From Fimbriimonadaceae bacterium (GTDB lineage: Bacteria > Armatimonadota > Fimbriimonadia > Fimbriimonadales > Fimbriimonadaceae): 11,290 nt of DNA. The translations under genes and the position numbers were made by a program. The stretch is from NCBI GenBank assembly GCA_020849075.1, contig JADLGZ010000176.1, positions 1-11,290 on the forward strand, in the 5' to 3' direction. The notes under the pieces are model-generated. The model saw only the letters and a program-made list of their open reading frames with translations. It searched no databases and was not told the DNA's origin. Positions 1 through 6,012 of the stretch are shown here, piece after piece (the first letter of the stretch is position 1; each line of letters starts with the position of its first letter).

Positions 1-105
1 ACGTTCTACTACCCGCGTGACGATCATTCTATCGGGCGCGACGAGACACGAAAGCACGTTTTCCGCCTGATCGTGCAGCACCTGTATGATCAGCTAAGCG
101 ACTAG
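1..105 (+). CDS. C-terminal end of an S9-family serine peptidase (partial)
   Basis: Only the last 34 codons are present, in frame 1, ending in TAG at 103-105. The peptide contains TFYYPRDDHSIGR followed by a helix ending VQHLYDQLSD. This matches the end of the alpha/beta-hydrolase domain of prolyl oligopeptidase / dipeptidyl peptidase IV-like enzymes. In those proteins a D-H-x-I segment carries the catalytic histidine, and a final helix packs on the fold. Here that histidine would be residue 9 of the fragment. Such enzymes release dipeptides or cleave short peptides, often in the periplasm or outside the cell. The gene converges on the DinB-like gene with only 3 nt between the two stop codons. 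Other alpha/beta hydrolases cannot be excluded from so short a piece. Confidence 0.6.
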   Translation, partial: TFYYPRDDHSIGRDETRKHVFRLIVQHLYDQLSD

Positions 106-108
106 GAC

Positions 109-591
109 TCAAGCAGGGAAGTCCGGCGAGGACTTGATCATCCAAATCTGACCTTGATGGTAGCCTGGATGATAGCTTAGCCTGGCAAAGGCGCCCGTGC
201 CGTCAATGATCGGGCCCAAGGCACTTTCGTTTTCCTTAGCCCGTAATTCAGGCGTGATGTTTTTGAGGGTCGGCTCGGTGAGAGCTCTGCCTTCCGAAAG
301 AGCCCATTCGATGAGTTCAGGAGTGATCTCGGCTGATGCAAACGGGAATGCGGCGTCATTTAAGGCACCATCTCGCGCACACTTGCGGACTCGATCCTGC
401 CGCTCGTCCAATTCCTTGTCCAGCAACTGACTCAGAACAAAGAATTCAACGCCTGCCACGTGAAGGGCCATCTCTCCGATCGTTAAAGTATCTGGGTGGA
501 GCCGAAAGTTTAGTTGCGCTTGACTCAGAGTTTTGACGGCGTCGTCAAAGCGCCCCCTTGTTAATTGGTAGGTAGTGAGAAAGTCCGACAT
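109..591 (-). CDS. DinB-fold (DinB/YfiT-like) putative metal-dependent protein
   Basis: This is a 160-residue, mostly helical protein with the DinB superfamily pattern. His44 lies in the first helices (GEMALHVAGVE), and a late HPGYHQGQI motif supplies His141 and His145, giving the three-histidine metal site typical of the family. Family members are four-helix-bundle proteins. Some are thiol-dependent transferases, and many are stress-induced proteins of unknown activity, so the substrate here is unknown. I chose the ATG at 591 because it forms a TAATG overlap with the stop of the upstream acyl-CoA dehydrogenase gene, implying translational coupling. A GTG at 609 would add six residues (MALQRI) and is the alternative. 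The length fits the family. Family assignment is good; function is unassigned. Confidence 0.8.
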   Translation of the reverse strand: MSDFLTTYQLTRGRFDDAVKTLSQAQLNFRLHPDTLTIGEMALHVAGVEFFVLSQLLDKELDERQDRVRKCARDGALNDAAFPFASAEITPELIEWALSEGRALTEPTLKNITPELRAKENESALGPIIDGTGAFARLSYHPGYHQGQIWMIKSSPDFPA

Positions 592-1784
592 TATCCTTTG
601 TAGGGCCACCCCGGGAGAGTCACGGAGAGGGGTTTGTCTTGGCGGTAGCCGAGCTCGTACTCCGCCTGCATGATCGTGTGTATCTCATGAGTTCCTTCGT
701 AAATGACCGCACCGCGGCTATTGCGGAAATAGCGTTCAACCGGGAACTCGTCGCAGTACCCATAGGCGCCATGGATTTCAACCGCTTTGTTGGCGGCGTC
801 AAAGGCGGCAGCGCAATTTGTCCACTTGGCCAAGCTGCACTCTCTGGTATGACGCATTTCATTGTTCTTCATCCACCCAACCTTTTGATAGAGAAGGCGC
901 CCAATGTCCCTACCCTGAGCCATGCTCGCTATCATCTGCTGGACGAGTTGCTTCTTGCCGATAACCTCACTTCCGGCCATGCGCTCGTTCGCGTATTTGT
1001 TGCACGCATCGAGGCACGCCGTAATGATGCCAACCGCGCCGCTAGCGACTGTGTAGCGTCCATGGTCAAGTGCGCTCATTGCGACCTTAAATCCATCGCC
1101 CTCTTGGCCAAGCATGCAGTCCTTATGAACCCGCATATCGGCGAACATGATTTCACCCGTGTTTCCTGCCCGAACGCCTAGCTTGCCTTTAATCGGTCTG
1201 CTTGAGAACCCGGGCGTAGTGCGGTCAACAATAAAGGCGGCATATGGGGCCTTGGCATTCGTCTGAGCTAGGCGAGTGATGACAAGGAACTGATCGGCGA
1301 AGTCGGCAAGGCTGATCCACGTCTTGGCCCCATTGATGATGTAGTAGTCGCCATCCTTGGTCGCAGTCGTCTTGATATTGATCGCATCCGATCCAGCGTT
1401 CGGTTCAGTAAGGCCAAAGCCGGCGATCCGCTTTCCCGTCGCAAGCTCGGGGAGCCATCGCTGTCGCTGTTCGTCTGTCCCCCATTGCAGCAAGGTCATA
1501 CTGTGTAAGCCTACGTGGACGCTGAGGACGACACGGGCGGTGCTGTCGGCACGCTCCATCTCTTCACAGGCAATCCCGAGACTGATGTAATCCGCGCCCA
1601 TTCCTCCGAACTTTTCTGGCATACAGACCCCAAGGAATCCCGATTCCGCCATCTGCTTGAGCATGGTCGGGTCGGATTCATGAGCGCGATCGCGCTCGGC
1701 AAGGCCGGGAAGAATAACCTGTTGACCAAACTTGTAGGCCGATTCTTGAATGAGTTGGTGCTCTTGCGTCAGGGCAAAGTCCAT
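591..1784 (-). CDS. Acyl-CoA dehydrogenase (FAD-dependent)
   Basis: This 397-residue protein is full length for the acyl-CoA dehydrogenase family, which introduces a trans-2,3 double bond into acyl-CoA and passes electrons through FAD to electron-transfer flavoprotein in the cytoplasm. The N-terminal helical domain is about residues 1-117. The central beta domain carries the family signature GFGLTEPNAGSD at 122-133. The C-terminal helical domain contains EIHGAYGY at 336-343 and IYEGTHEIH at 361-369. Glu363 of that last motif lies where short- and medium-chain enzymes keep the catalytic base. The YEGTHEIH form also resembles glutaryl-CoA dehydrogenases, so chain-length specificity cannot be assigned. 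It is first in a unit with the DinB-like gene. No convincing Shine-Dalgarno precedes the ATG, but a TACACT hexamer lies 8 nt upstream, which suggests a leaderless or near-leaderless transcript. Confidence 0.92.
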   Translation of the reverse strand: MDFALTQEHQLIQESAYKFGQQVILPGLAERDRAHESDPTMLKQMAESGFLGVCMPEKFGGMGADYISLGIACEEMERADSTARVVLSVHVGLHSMTLLQWGTDEQRQRWLPELATGKRIAGFGLTEPNAGSDAINIKTTATKDGDYYIINGAKTWISLADFADQFLVITRLAQTNAKAPYAAFIVDRTTPGFSSRPIKGKLGVRAGNTGEIMFADMRVHKDCMLGQEGDGFKVAMSALDHGRYTVASGAVGIITACLDACNKYANERMAGSEVIGKKQLVQQMIASMAQGRDIGRLLYQKVGWMKNNEMRHTRECSLAKWTNCAAAFDAANKAVEIHGAYGYCDEFPVERYFRNSRGAVIYEGTHEIHTIMQAEYELGYRQDKPLSVTLPGWPYKG

Positions 1785-1792
1785 GAGGCAAG

Positions 1793-1798
1793 AGTGTA
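1793..1798 (-). promoter_or_regulatory. Possible -10 element of the acyl-CoA dehydrogenase gene
   Basis: On the minus strand TACACT (TANNNT form) ends 8 nt before the ATG at 1784. No clear -35 is seen at the usual distance. This spacing would place transcription start at or next to the start codon, as in leaderless genes. The element is short and could be chance. Confidence 0.35.
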
Positions 1799-1811
1799 CC
1801 GAGTTCGGGCC

Positions 1812-2300
1812 TTAGCGGACGGACTCAAGAATCTTCCTTGCCGTTTCGGATCGGATGCCCAAACTGACAAAGGAGCCAAATCTTGGAAAGTTCCGACCCT
1901 TGAGGTCAATCCAGGGAGTCTGGCATTCGGGTAGCCCACGTACCGTTGCTGTCATAAAGTGAGAGGTCCCAAAGCCCGCTGAGCTGAAGCCGACACGAAC
2001 TGGACGTGCTCGCTCATCAGCGAATATCGGAACGCCTAGTTTTACGGCAGCGAACTGAAATGAAAACGACTTGGCGACATCCTTCTGCTTGTATTCGACC
2101 GTGATGTAACGCTGGTTATTGACATTAAACACGCTTTCGGAGACTTCAGCCTTGAACCCTTCCGGGATCCAAGTGGGCAAGGGAAGTTGGAGATTCAGCT
2201 CGTTCAACTCAACCAACATGGTCCCATCAAAGCCGGGAGGTGCAGCGGCCCCGAAGCAGGACACCGAAATGCCCGTCAAAAGGCCGTATAAGCGAACCAT
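1812..2300 (-). CDS. Small exported protein of unknown function
   Basis: This is a 162-residue protein with a classical signal peptide. It has a short basic start (MVRLYG), a hydrophobic stretch LLTGISVSCFGAAA and a probable cut near AAA/PPG. A Cys sits in the h-region, but the residues before it (S-V-S) do not make a good lipobox. The mature part has an LPLPTWIPEGFKAEV segment followed by an NNQRYITVEYKQ strand. This loosely recalls the 'LPeGY ... Y' pattern of DUF4367-type extracytoplasmic domains; I regard that as a hint only. An in-frame ATG at 2324 has a GAGAG seven nt upstream and would add eight residues, but it would overlap the divergent pxpB start. Its stop at 1812 lies 27 nt before the acyl-CoA dehydrogenase start on the same strand, so read-through is possible. 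No function is proposed. Confidence 0.6.
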   Translation of the reverse strand: MVRLYGLLTGISVSCFGAAAPPGFDGTMLVELNELNLQLPLPTWIPEGFKAEVSESVFNVNNQRYITVEYKQKDVAKSFSFQFAAVKLGVPIFADERARPVRVGFSSAGFGTSHFMTATVRGLPECQTPWIDLKGRNFPRFGSFVSLGIRSETARKILESVR

Positions 2301-2316
2301 ACTAGCTATATTCCAC
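2301..2316. promoter_or_regulatory. Very short divergent start region between the exported-protein gene and pxpB
   Basis: Only 16 nt (actagctatattccac) separate the ATG of the minus-strand gene from the GTG of pxpB. A TATATT at 2307-2312 could serve as a plus-strand -10. On the other strand the same bases give TATAGC (2310 to 2305). The two overlapping -10-like elements are placed almost symmetrically, each about 4 nt from its start codon, which is a little closer than usual for a leaderless start. Neither gene shows a strong ribosome binding site here. Confidence 0.3.
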
Positions 2317-2961
2317 GTGATCATTCGCAGACTCTCAGAAACTTTGGTCTTGGTAAGTGACGAAGGCTGGGCAGATCCAGCCCAACTTGCTCGTGCGCTC
2401 AATGCCAGTATATATCCTGGGGTCGAAGAAGTGGTGGCAGCGTACGAGACCTTGGGGGTGTATGGGAGGCCCCAGAATGGATGGGAGGATTGGATCGCCA
2501 GTCATGCATCAGCGCTCGAAAGCAAGGCGCCCGGAGCGCGTCGGCATGAGATACCTGTATGCTACGAGATTGGGGAGGACCTTGATGATGTAGCCCGGGA
2601 ACTCGGTCAGGGAAGAGAAGAAGTCATTGCTCATCACCTCGACGCGGTTTATCACTGCTTTGCTGTTGGGTTTCAACCAGGCTTTGGCTACCTCGGCCCT
2701 CTAGCACCGCCGTTGCGAGGCCTCCCTCGAAGAACCTCCCCGCGAACACGGGTTGAACCCGGAGCAGTGGGCATCTGCCAGAACCAAACGGCGGTGTATC
2801 CAAGTGCTTCGCCTGGTGGGTGGAATCTCATTGGTCGTTGTCCCCTTTGCTTGGTGGATGTTGATAGTTCGTACTTTCCGATTGAAGCCGGGGACCTTGT
2901 TCAGTTCCGGCGCATCTCTGAAGTAGAGTTTGCGAGGTTGAGATGGCAGCGGTTGAACTGA
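2317..2961 (+). CDS. pxpB: 5-oxoprolinase subunit B (PxpB / KipI-like)
   Basis: This 214-residue protein belongs to the KipI/AHS1 family, the B subunit of the PxpABC complex that hydrolyses 5-oxo-L-proline to L-glutamate with ATP in the cytoplasm. Visible motifs are the N-terminal IIRRLSETLVLV strand region, YPGVEEVV at 33-40, PGFGYLG at 121-127, SPRTRVEPGAVGI at 141-153 and YPSASPGGWNLIGR at 161-174, all in the family order. The GTG at 2317 is chosen because homology begins there. The resulting length matches E. coli YbgJ (about 218 residues). The frame stays open upstream to 2119, but that part is antisense to the exported-protein gene and not family-like. The stop overlaps the pxpA start by 19 nt. 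Some KipI proteins regulate sporulation kinases, but the adjacent pxpA and pxpC argue for the oxoprolinase role. Confidence 0.88.
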   Translation: MIIRRLSETLVLVSDEGWADPAQLARALNASIYPGVEEVVAAYETLGVYGRPQNGWEDWIASHASALESKAPGARRHEIPVCYEIGEDLDDVARELGQGREEVIAHHLDAVYHCFAVGFQPGFGYLGPLAPPLRGLPRRTSPRTRVEPGAVGICQNQTAVYPSASPGGWNLIGRCPLCLVDVDSSYFPIEAGDLVQFRRISEVEFARLRWQRLN

Positions 2962-3596
2962 ATGCGGATATTGGCGAAGGCATGCCTTGGGATGCCTCTT
3001 TGATGCAGATTGTCAATGCTGTTAGTGTTGGCCTAGGTGAGCATGCTGGGAATTGGGAAGCCTCCTTGCAAACCATGATTGAGGCAAGACATTCTGGCCT
3101 TCGGGTGGGCCTGCATCCGGGCTTCCCAGACCGTGCTGGATTCGGGCGGCGCATTCCGGGTGAAGAAGAGCGAGATGCCTGGATCGCATCGGTTTTTGAC
3201 CAACTGGACCGAGCCATGGATGCATTTACGCCGGACTACGTCAAGTTCCATGGAGCCCTCTATCATTTCACTCAGGTGCCATCGGCATTGGCAACAAGCT
3301 TGTCGAACTGGCTAGGGAAGTACCGCCTGCCGTTGCTCGGAATGCCCAGAACCCACCATGAGGAAATGGCCAAGTCAGCGGGTGTCCCCCTTATCCGAGA
3401 AGGCTTCTGCGAACGCGGCTATCGAAACGGGAACTTGATCCCGCGCGGGGAACCGGGGGCAGAACTCGAGCATTTTGCGGACATCATCGCCCAAGCCACG
3501 AGTTTGAACAGAACTGTGGACTCAATTTGCATTCATGGAGACCGATCTACTTGCGTTGAGATTGCCTTGGCTGTCAGGGAGGCCCTAGCGTGCTAG
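2943..3596 (+). CDS. pxpA: 5-oxoprolinase subunit A (PxpA, LamB/YcsF family)
   Basis: This 217-residue LamB/YcsF-family protein is the A subunit of the ATP-dependent 5-oxoprolinase. Family landmarks are ELNADIGEG at 5-13, GLHPGFPDRAGFGRR at 56-70, YVKFHGALYH at 99-108, CERGYRNGNLIPRG at 156-169 and ICIHGD at 195-200. The length is somewhat below the 244-250 usual for the family. From memory the second motif is normally close to ANIACGFHAGD. Here it reads VSVGLGEHAGN at 28-37, keeping HAG but losing the Cys-Gly-Phe and the final Asp. Likewise KPHGALY has become KFHGALY. The ATG at 2943 is supported by GAGG at 2934-2937, 5 nt upstream. The gene is translationally nested between pxpB (19-nt overlap) and pxpC (7-nt overlap), so the three subunits are probably made together. 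Confidence 0.88.
   Translation: MAAVELNADIGEGMPWDASLMQIVNAVSVGLGEHAGNWEASLQTMIEARHSGLRVGLHPGFPDRAGFGRRIPGEEERDAWIASVFDQLDRAMDAFTPDYVKFHGALYHFTQVPSALATSLSNWLGKYRLPLLGMPRTHHEEMAKSAGVPLIREGFCERGYRNGNLIPRGEPGAELEHFADIIAQATSLNRTVDSICIHGDRSTCVEIALAVREALAC
3576..3582 (+). promoter_or_regulatory. Ribosome binding site that fixes the pxpC GTG start
   Basis: AGGGAGG lies 7 nt before the GTG at 3590, inside the end of pxpA. It is the best Shine-Dalgarno match in the pxp operon and supports a GTG start overlapping the pxpA stop. Confidence 0.6.
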
Positions 3597-4288
3597 AGCG
3601 CTTTGATCGCTACGAAATAGCGATGATCGTACAGCCTCTGAGCCCACCACTTCGGCGGTTTGGCGTGCCACCCGGTGGACCAATGGACCGCCAATCATGG
3701 CAACCTTTCGCAGAAGAGCGCCAGGTATGGGAGCTTTTTGGCCTGGCAACAAGCCGCTGGAAGGTGCTTCAAGACGGCTGGATATGCCACAGTGGCATGC
3801 CGAGGCAGTTCATATTCGAGGACCAAGCCGTAACGCCTCCGTTCAAAGTTAAGGCAGGCAAGATTATCGACGTGAAAACTGTCATCCCAGGTCAGGTCGC
3901 CTACATAACACTTTCTGATAATCCTTTATCACCAGTTTCGCCCGACCCGATGAGAGAAGTATGTACCCTCGCCTCCATTGACGAGCTAGATCAAGCCGAG
4001 CTGTTATCCAAGCCGTTTACCATTTCGATCCGATCCAATCGCAGCGGCATGCGTTTGGCGGAGCGCGTTGCGGGGGTCCCAGACCTAGCTCAGAGCGAGC
4101 CTTGTACACCGGGCGTAATCCAATGCACGCCGTCTGGTGAAATTATCATTGTTGGACCAGATGGACCAACAATTGGCGGTTACAGGCGCATCGGAGCTCT
4201 TGTTGATACTGACACGGACAAGCTGGCTAGGATTGGCTTCAATCGAGGATTCCGCTTCGTTAATGCAGCGGATGGGCAATTGCGATGA
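3590..4288 (+). CDS. pxpC: 5-oxoprolinase subunit C (PxpC / KipA-like), short form
   Basis: This 232-residue protein is of the KipA/AHS2 (biotin-dependent carboxyltransferase-like) family. It carries RRFGVPPGGPMDRQSW at 22-37, SIRSNRSGMRLAE at 146-158, PGVIQCTPSGEI at 174-185 and VGPDGPTIGGYRRIGALVDTD at 188-208. These are the family's most conserved C-terminal motifs and leave little doubt about identity. E. coli PxpC has about 310 residues, so this is roughly a quarter shorter. The missing parts appear to be the central stretch that normally holds the AYLAVAGG / GSRST-type motifs, most of the early QDLGRxG motif and the final helix. There is no frameshift or stop, and the conserved motifs are intact, so it looks like a reduced but working version. 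It is last in the pxpBAC unit, and an AT-rich palindrome follows at 4311-4325. Confidence 0.82.
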   Translation: MLERFDRYEIAMIVQPLSPPLRRFGVPPGGPMDRQSWQPFAEERQVWELFGLATSRWKVLQDGWICHSGMPRQFIFEDQAVTPPFKVKAGKIIDVKTVIPGQVAYITLSDNPLSPVSPDPMREVCTLASIDELDQAELLSKPFTISIRSNRSGMRLAERVAGVPDLAQSEPCTPGVIQCTPSGEIIIVGPDGPTIGGYRRIGALVDTDTDKLARIGFNRGFRFVNAADGQLR

Positions 4289-4310
4289 TCTGTTAGTTCT
4301 GAAACCATCA

Positions 4311-4325
4311 TAATAATGATTATCA
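4311..4325. promoter_or_regulatory. Fur-box-like palindrome between convergent genes
   Basis: The 15 bases TAATAAT-G-ATTATCA match the 7-1-7 ferric uptake regulator consensus TGATAATnATTATCA at 14 positions if the central base is ignored. The site lies 23 nt after the pxpC stop and 43 nt beyond the 3' end of the minus-strand membrane-protein gene, so it precedes no recognised gene start. It also sits inside a weak hairpin (TTCTGA at 4297-4302 with TCAGAA at 4323-4328, and ATCAT/ATGAT at 4307-4320), so it could simply be AT-rich transcript-end structure. Confidence 0.3.
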
Positions 4326-4354
4326 GAAACTGCTACATATCACGAGCGGTCGCT

Positions 4355-4367
4355 TCCCTCGGAGGGA
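4355..4367. repeat. GC-rich perfect palindrome at a convergent gene end
   Basis: TCCCTC-G-GAGGGA is a 13-base perfect inverted repeat directly abutting the stop codon of the minus-strand small membrane protein. As RNA it would fold with a 4-bp stem and a 5-nt loop, extendable to GCT/AGC with a bulge. No T-run follows on either strand, so it is not a standard intrinsic terminator. Confidence 0.4.
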
Positions 4368-4580
4368 TTAGCTAGCCAGTTTGGAGAGTCGACTTTCTAG
4401 CGCATTGCAATCGGCTTCGCAGACACGGAAGAGGTCATCCAATGTGTCCCCCAAGCTTGCGTCTTCGCCACGTGAACGCTTGAGCGCGTAGGTCGCAACT
4501 CCAATGCCGAGGAGCACACCGAGGCTAACCCACGCGAGCGTGCGGGATGGAGATGACTTCTTTGTCACTTGATTGTCCAT
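4368..4580 (-). CDS. Small single-pass membrane protein of unknown function
   Basis: This 70-residue protein has a charged N-terminus (about residues 1-14, three lysines/arginines plus serines), one hydrophobic segment LAWVSLGVLLGIGVATYAL at 15-33, a basic stop-transfer KRSRGED, and then an acidic cytosolic or external tail with two cysteines (CEADC at 54-58). The ATG at 4580 is preceded by AGAGG seven nt upstream, a good ribosome binding site, which supports it as a real gene. It is transcribed divergently from ffh and convergently with pxpC. The layout recalls small YtxH-like membrane proteins with a glycine-rich helix, but I cannot assign a family. The CxxxC pair could bind a metal or form a disulfide; this is speculative. 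Confidence 0.65.
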   Translation of the reverse strand: MDNQVTKKSSPSRTLAWVSLGVLLGIGVATYALKRSRGEDASLGDTLDDLFRVCEADCNALESRLSKLAS

Positions 4581-4660
4581 GTTGGTACCTCTACATTCTT
4601 GGTATTGGCACCTTTGTCGAGCCTCTGTAGACCTATGCTTCCTGTTCCCTACAGAGAAGC

Positions 4661-4666
4661 TAAAAT
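4661..4666 (+). promoter_or_regulatory. Probable -10 element of the ffh operon
   Basis: TAAAAT, a 5/6 match to TATAAT, lies 6 nt upstream of the ffh ATG. Transcription would start at about the A of the ATG, giving a leaderless mRNA. There is no clear Shine-Dalgarno in GGGGCC just before the ATG, and only a weak -35 (TTCCTG at 4639-4644, spacer 16). Confidence 0.45.
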
Positions 4667-4672
4667 GGGGCC

Positions 4673-6007
4673 ATGCTTGATAATCTCACCCGCCGCATTT
4701 CGGGGGCTTTTTCGCGGATGCGCGGTAAGGGGAAACTAAGCGAAGCTGACGTTAACGAAATGCTTCAAGAGGTCCGGACGGCACTGCTTGAGGCCGACGT
4801 TAACTTTAAGGTCGCCAAGGCGTTTGTCAACTCGGTTAAGGAAAAGGCGGTCGGCGAGGATGTTTTTGGTAGCCTTAGCGCCGATCAAACGATTATCAAA
4901 ATCGTCCGCGACGAACTCGTCGAACTCCTGGGTCAAGAAGAAACAAAGTTCAATTGGTCGCCTGCTCCGCCCACGGTCGTGCTTCTCTGCGGCTTGCAGG
5001 GCTCAGGTAAGACGACAACTGCGGCCAAACTGGCTAAGTGGCTCGAGAAGCAGGGCAAGAAGGCCATGCTGGCGGCGTGCGACATCGCCCGACCAGCCGC
5101 AGTAAAGCAACTCGAAGTTCTTGGGGAGCAGGTAGGAGTGCCCGTCTATTCCCTGCTCGACGGCACTTCCCCTCCGCAGATTGCGAAACAGGCCCTCGAG
5201 CGCGCCAAATACCTGATGCTCGATGTTCTGATCGTCGATACAGCCGGTCGGTTGACGATCGACGACGCCTTGATGAATGAGCTTCAGCAGGTTCACAAGA
5301 ACGTGCAGCCGTCAGAGATTCTCCTAGTTTTGGATTCAACGACAGGTCAAGAGGCCGTCAATGTCGCGCAGGCTTTTCATGATCGCCTAAATCTAACGGG
5401 TGCGATCTTCACCAAGCTAGATGGCGACACGAGAGGTGGTGCAGTCTTGAGCGTGCGACAAGTGACGGGCGTGCCAGTTCGCTTTACCGGTGTCGGAGAG
5501 GCTGTAGATGCTTTGGATCAGTTCTATCCCAGCCGCATGGCTGAGCGAATCTTGGGATTTGGCGATGTTATGGGGCTGATCGAGCAGGCCGAAAGCGCGA
5601 TCAAACAGGAGGATGCGGCGGAGATGCAGAAAGCCATGATGGGTGGCGCCGTTGATTTCAATACCCTTCTTCAGAGCTTTAAGTTCATGCGAAAAATGGG
5701 TCCGATGCAGAACATCATGCGTAAGTTGCCGGGGATTTCTCAGGTTCCTGAAGAGATGCTCAACCAGGTAAACGATGAAAAAGTGAACCGAATTGAGGCC
5801 ATTATCCTATCCATGACCCCAAAAGAGCGTTCCAATCCGGATATAATAAGCGGTTCCCGGCGCAAGAGGATTGCCGCTGGGTCGGGCGTGACCGTCGAGG
5901 ACGTGAATGCGCTCCTGCAGCAACTCTATGGGATGCGAAAGCAGATGAAGCAGTTCTCTAAGCTCGAAAAGAGACTCAAGAAGGACAAGCGATTTAGGAG
6001 AAAGTAA
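4673..6007 (+). CDS. ffh: Signal recognition particle protein Ffh (SRP54)
   Basis: This is the 444-residue GTPase of the signal recognition particle. With 4.5S RNA it binds hydrophobic signal sequences on ribosomes and delivers them to FtsY at the membrane. The N domain covers about residues 1-95. The G domain has GLQGSGKTT at 107-115 (P-loop), CDIARPAA at 136-143, DTAGRL at 189-194, TKLDGD at 247-252 and GVGE at 273-276. The M domain runs from about 298, with methionine-rich segments (FKFMRKMGPMQNIMRKLPG at 337-355), the RNA-binding SRRKRIAAGSG at 395-405 and a basic tail. The length is normal. It heads the operon and its stop is 5 nt before the rpsP TTG. Ffh-rpsP linkage is common in bacteria. 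Confidence 0.98.
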   Translation: MLDNLTRRISGAFSRMRGKGKLSEADVNEMLQEVRTALLEADVNFKVAKAFVNSVKEKAVGEDVFGSLSADQTIIKIVRDELVELLGQEETKFNWSPAPPTVVLLCGLQGSGKTTTAAKLAKWLEKQGKKAMLAACDIARPAAVKQLEVLGEQVGVPVYSLLDGTSPPQIAKQALERAKYLMLDVLIVDTAGRLTIDDALMNELQQVHKNVQPSEILLVLDSTTGQEAVNVAQAFHDRLNLTGAIFTKLDGDTRGGAVLSVRQVTGVPVRFTGVGEAVDALDQFYPSRMAERILGFGDVMGLIEQAESAIKQEDAAEMQKAMMGGAVDFNTLLQSFKFMRKMGPMQNIMRKLPGISQVPEEMLNQVNDEKVNRIEAIILSMTPKERSNPDIISGSRRKRIAAGSGVTVEDVNALLQQLYGMRKQMKQFSKLEKRLKKDKRFRRK

Positions 6008-6012
6008 GCAGT

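Noticed and set aside
639..1181. 180-codon open frame on the plus strand
   Set aside because: It lies fully antisense to the well-supported acyl-CoA dehydrogenase gene and its product has no recognisable family pattern.
1515..1934. 139-codon plus-strand open frame across the acyl-CoA dehydrogenase 5' end
   Set aside because: Antisense to two minus-strand genes, low-complexity translation and no ribosome binding site; considered a shadow frame.
2119..2316. N-terminal extension of pxpB to the ATG at 2119 or 2269
   Set aside because: The extra residues are not KipI-like and are antisense to the signal-peptide gene; family homology begins at the GTG 2317.
3590..4288. pxpC as a pseudogene because of its shortness
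   Set aside because: The frame is uninterrupted, has a strong ribosome binding site and keeps the most conserved motifs, so a reduced functional form is more likely.
4289..4367. Intrinsic terminator between the convergent genes
   Set aside because: Hairpins are present but neither strand has a T-run after a stable GC stem, so only inverted repeats are reported.
5003..5339. Two overlapping minus-strand frames inside ffh
   Set aside because: Complementary-strand frames in a conserved GTPase gene, with arginine/cysteine-rich translations typical of shadows.
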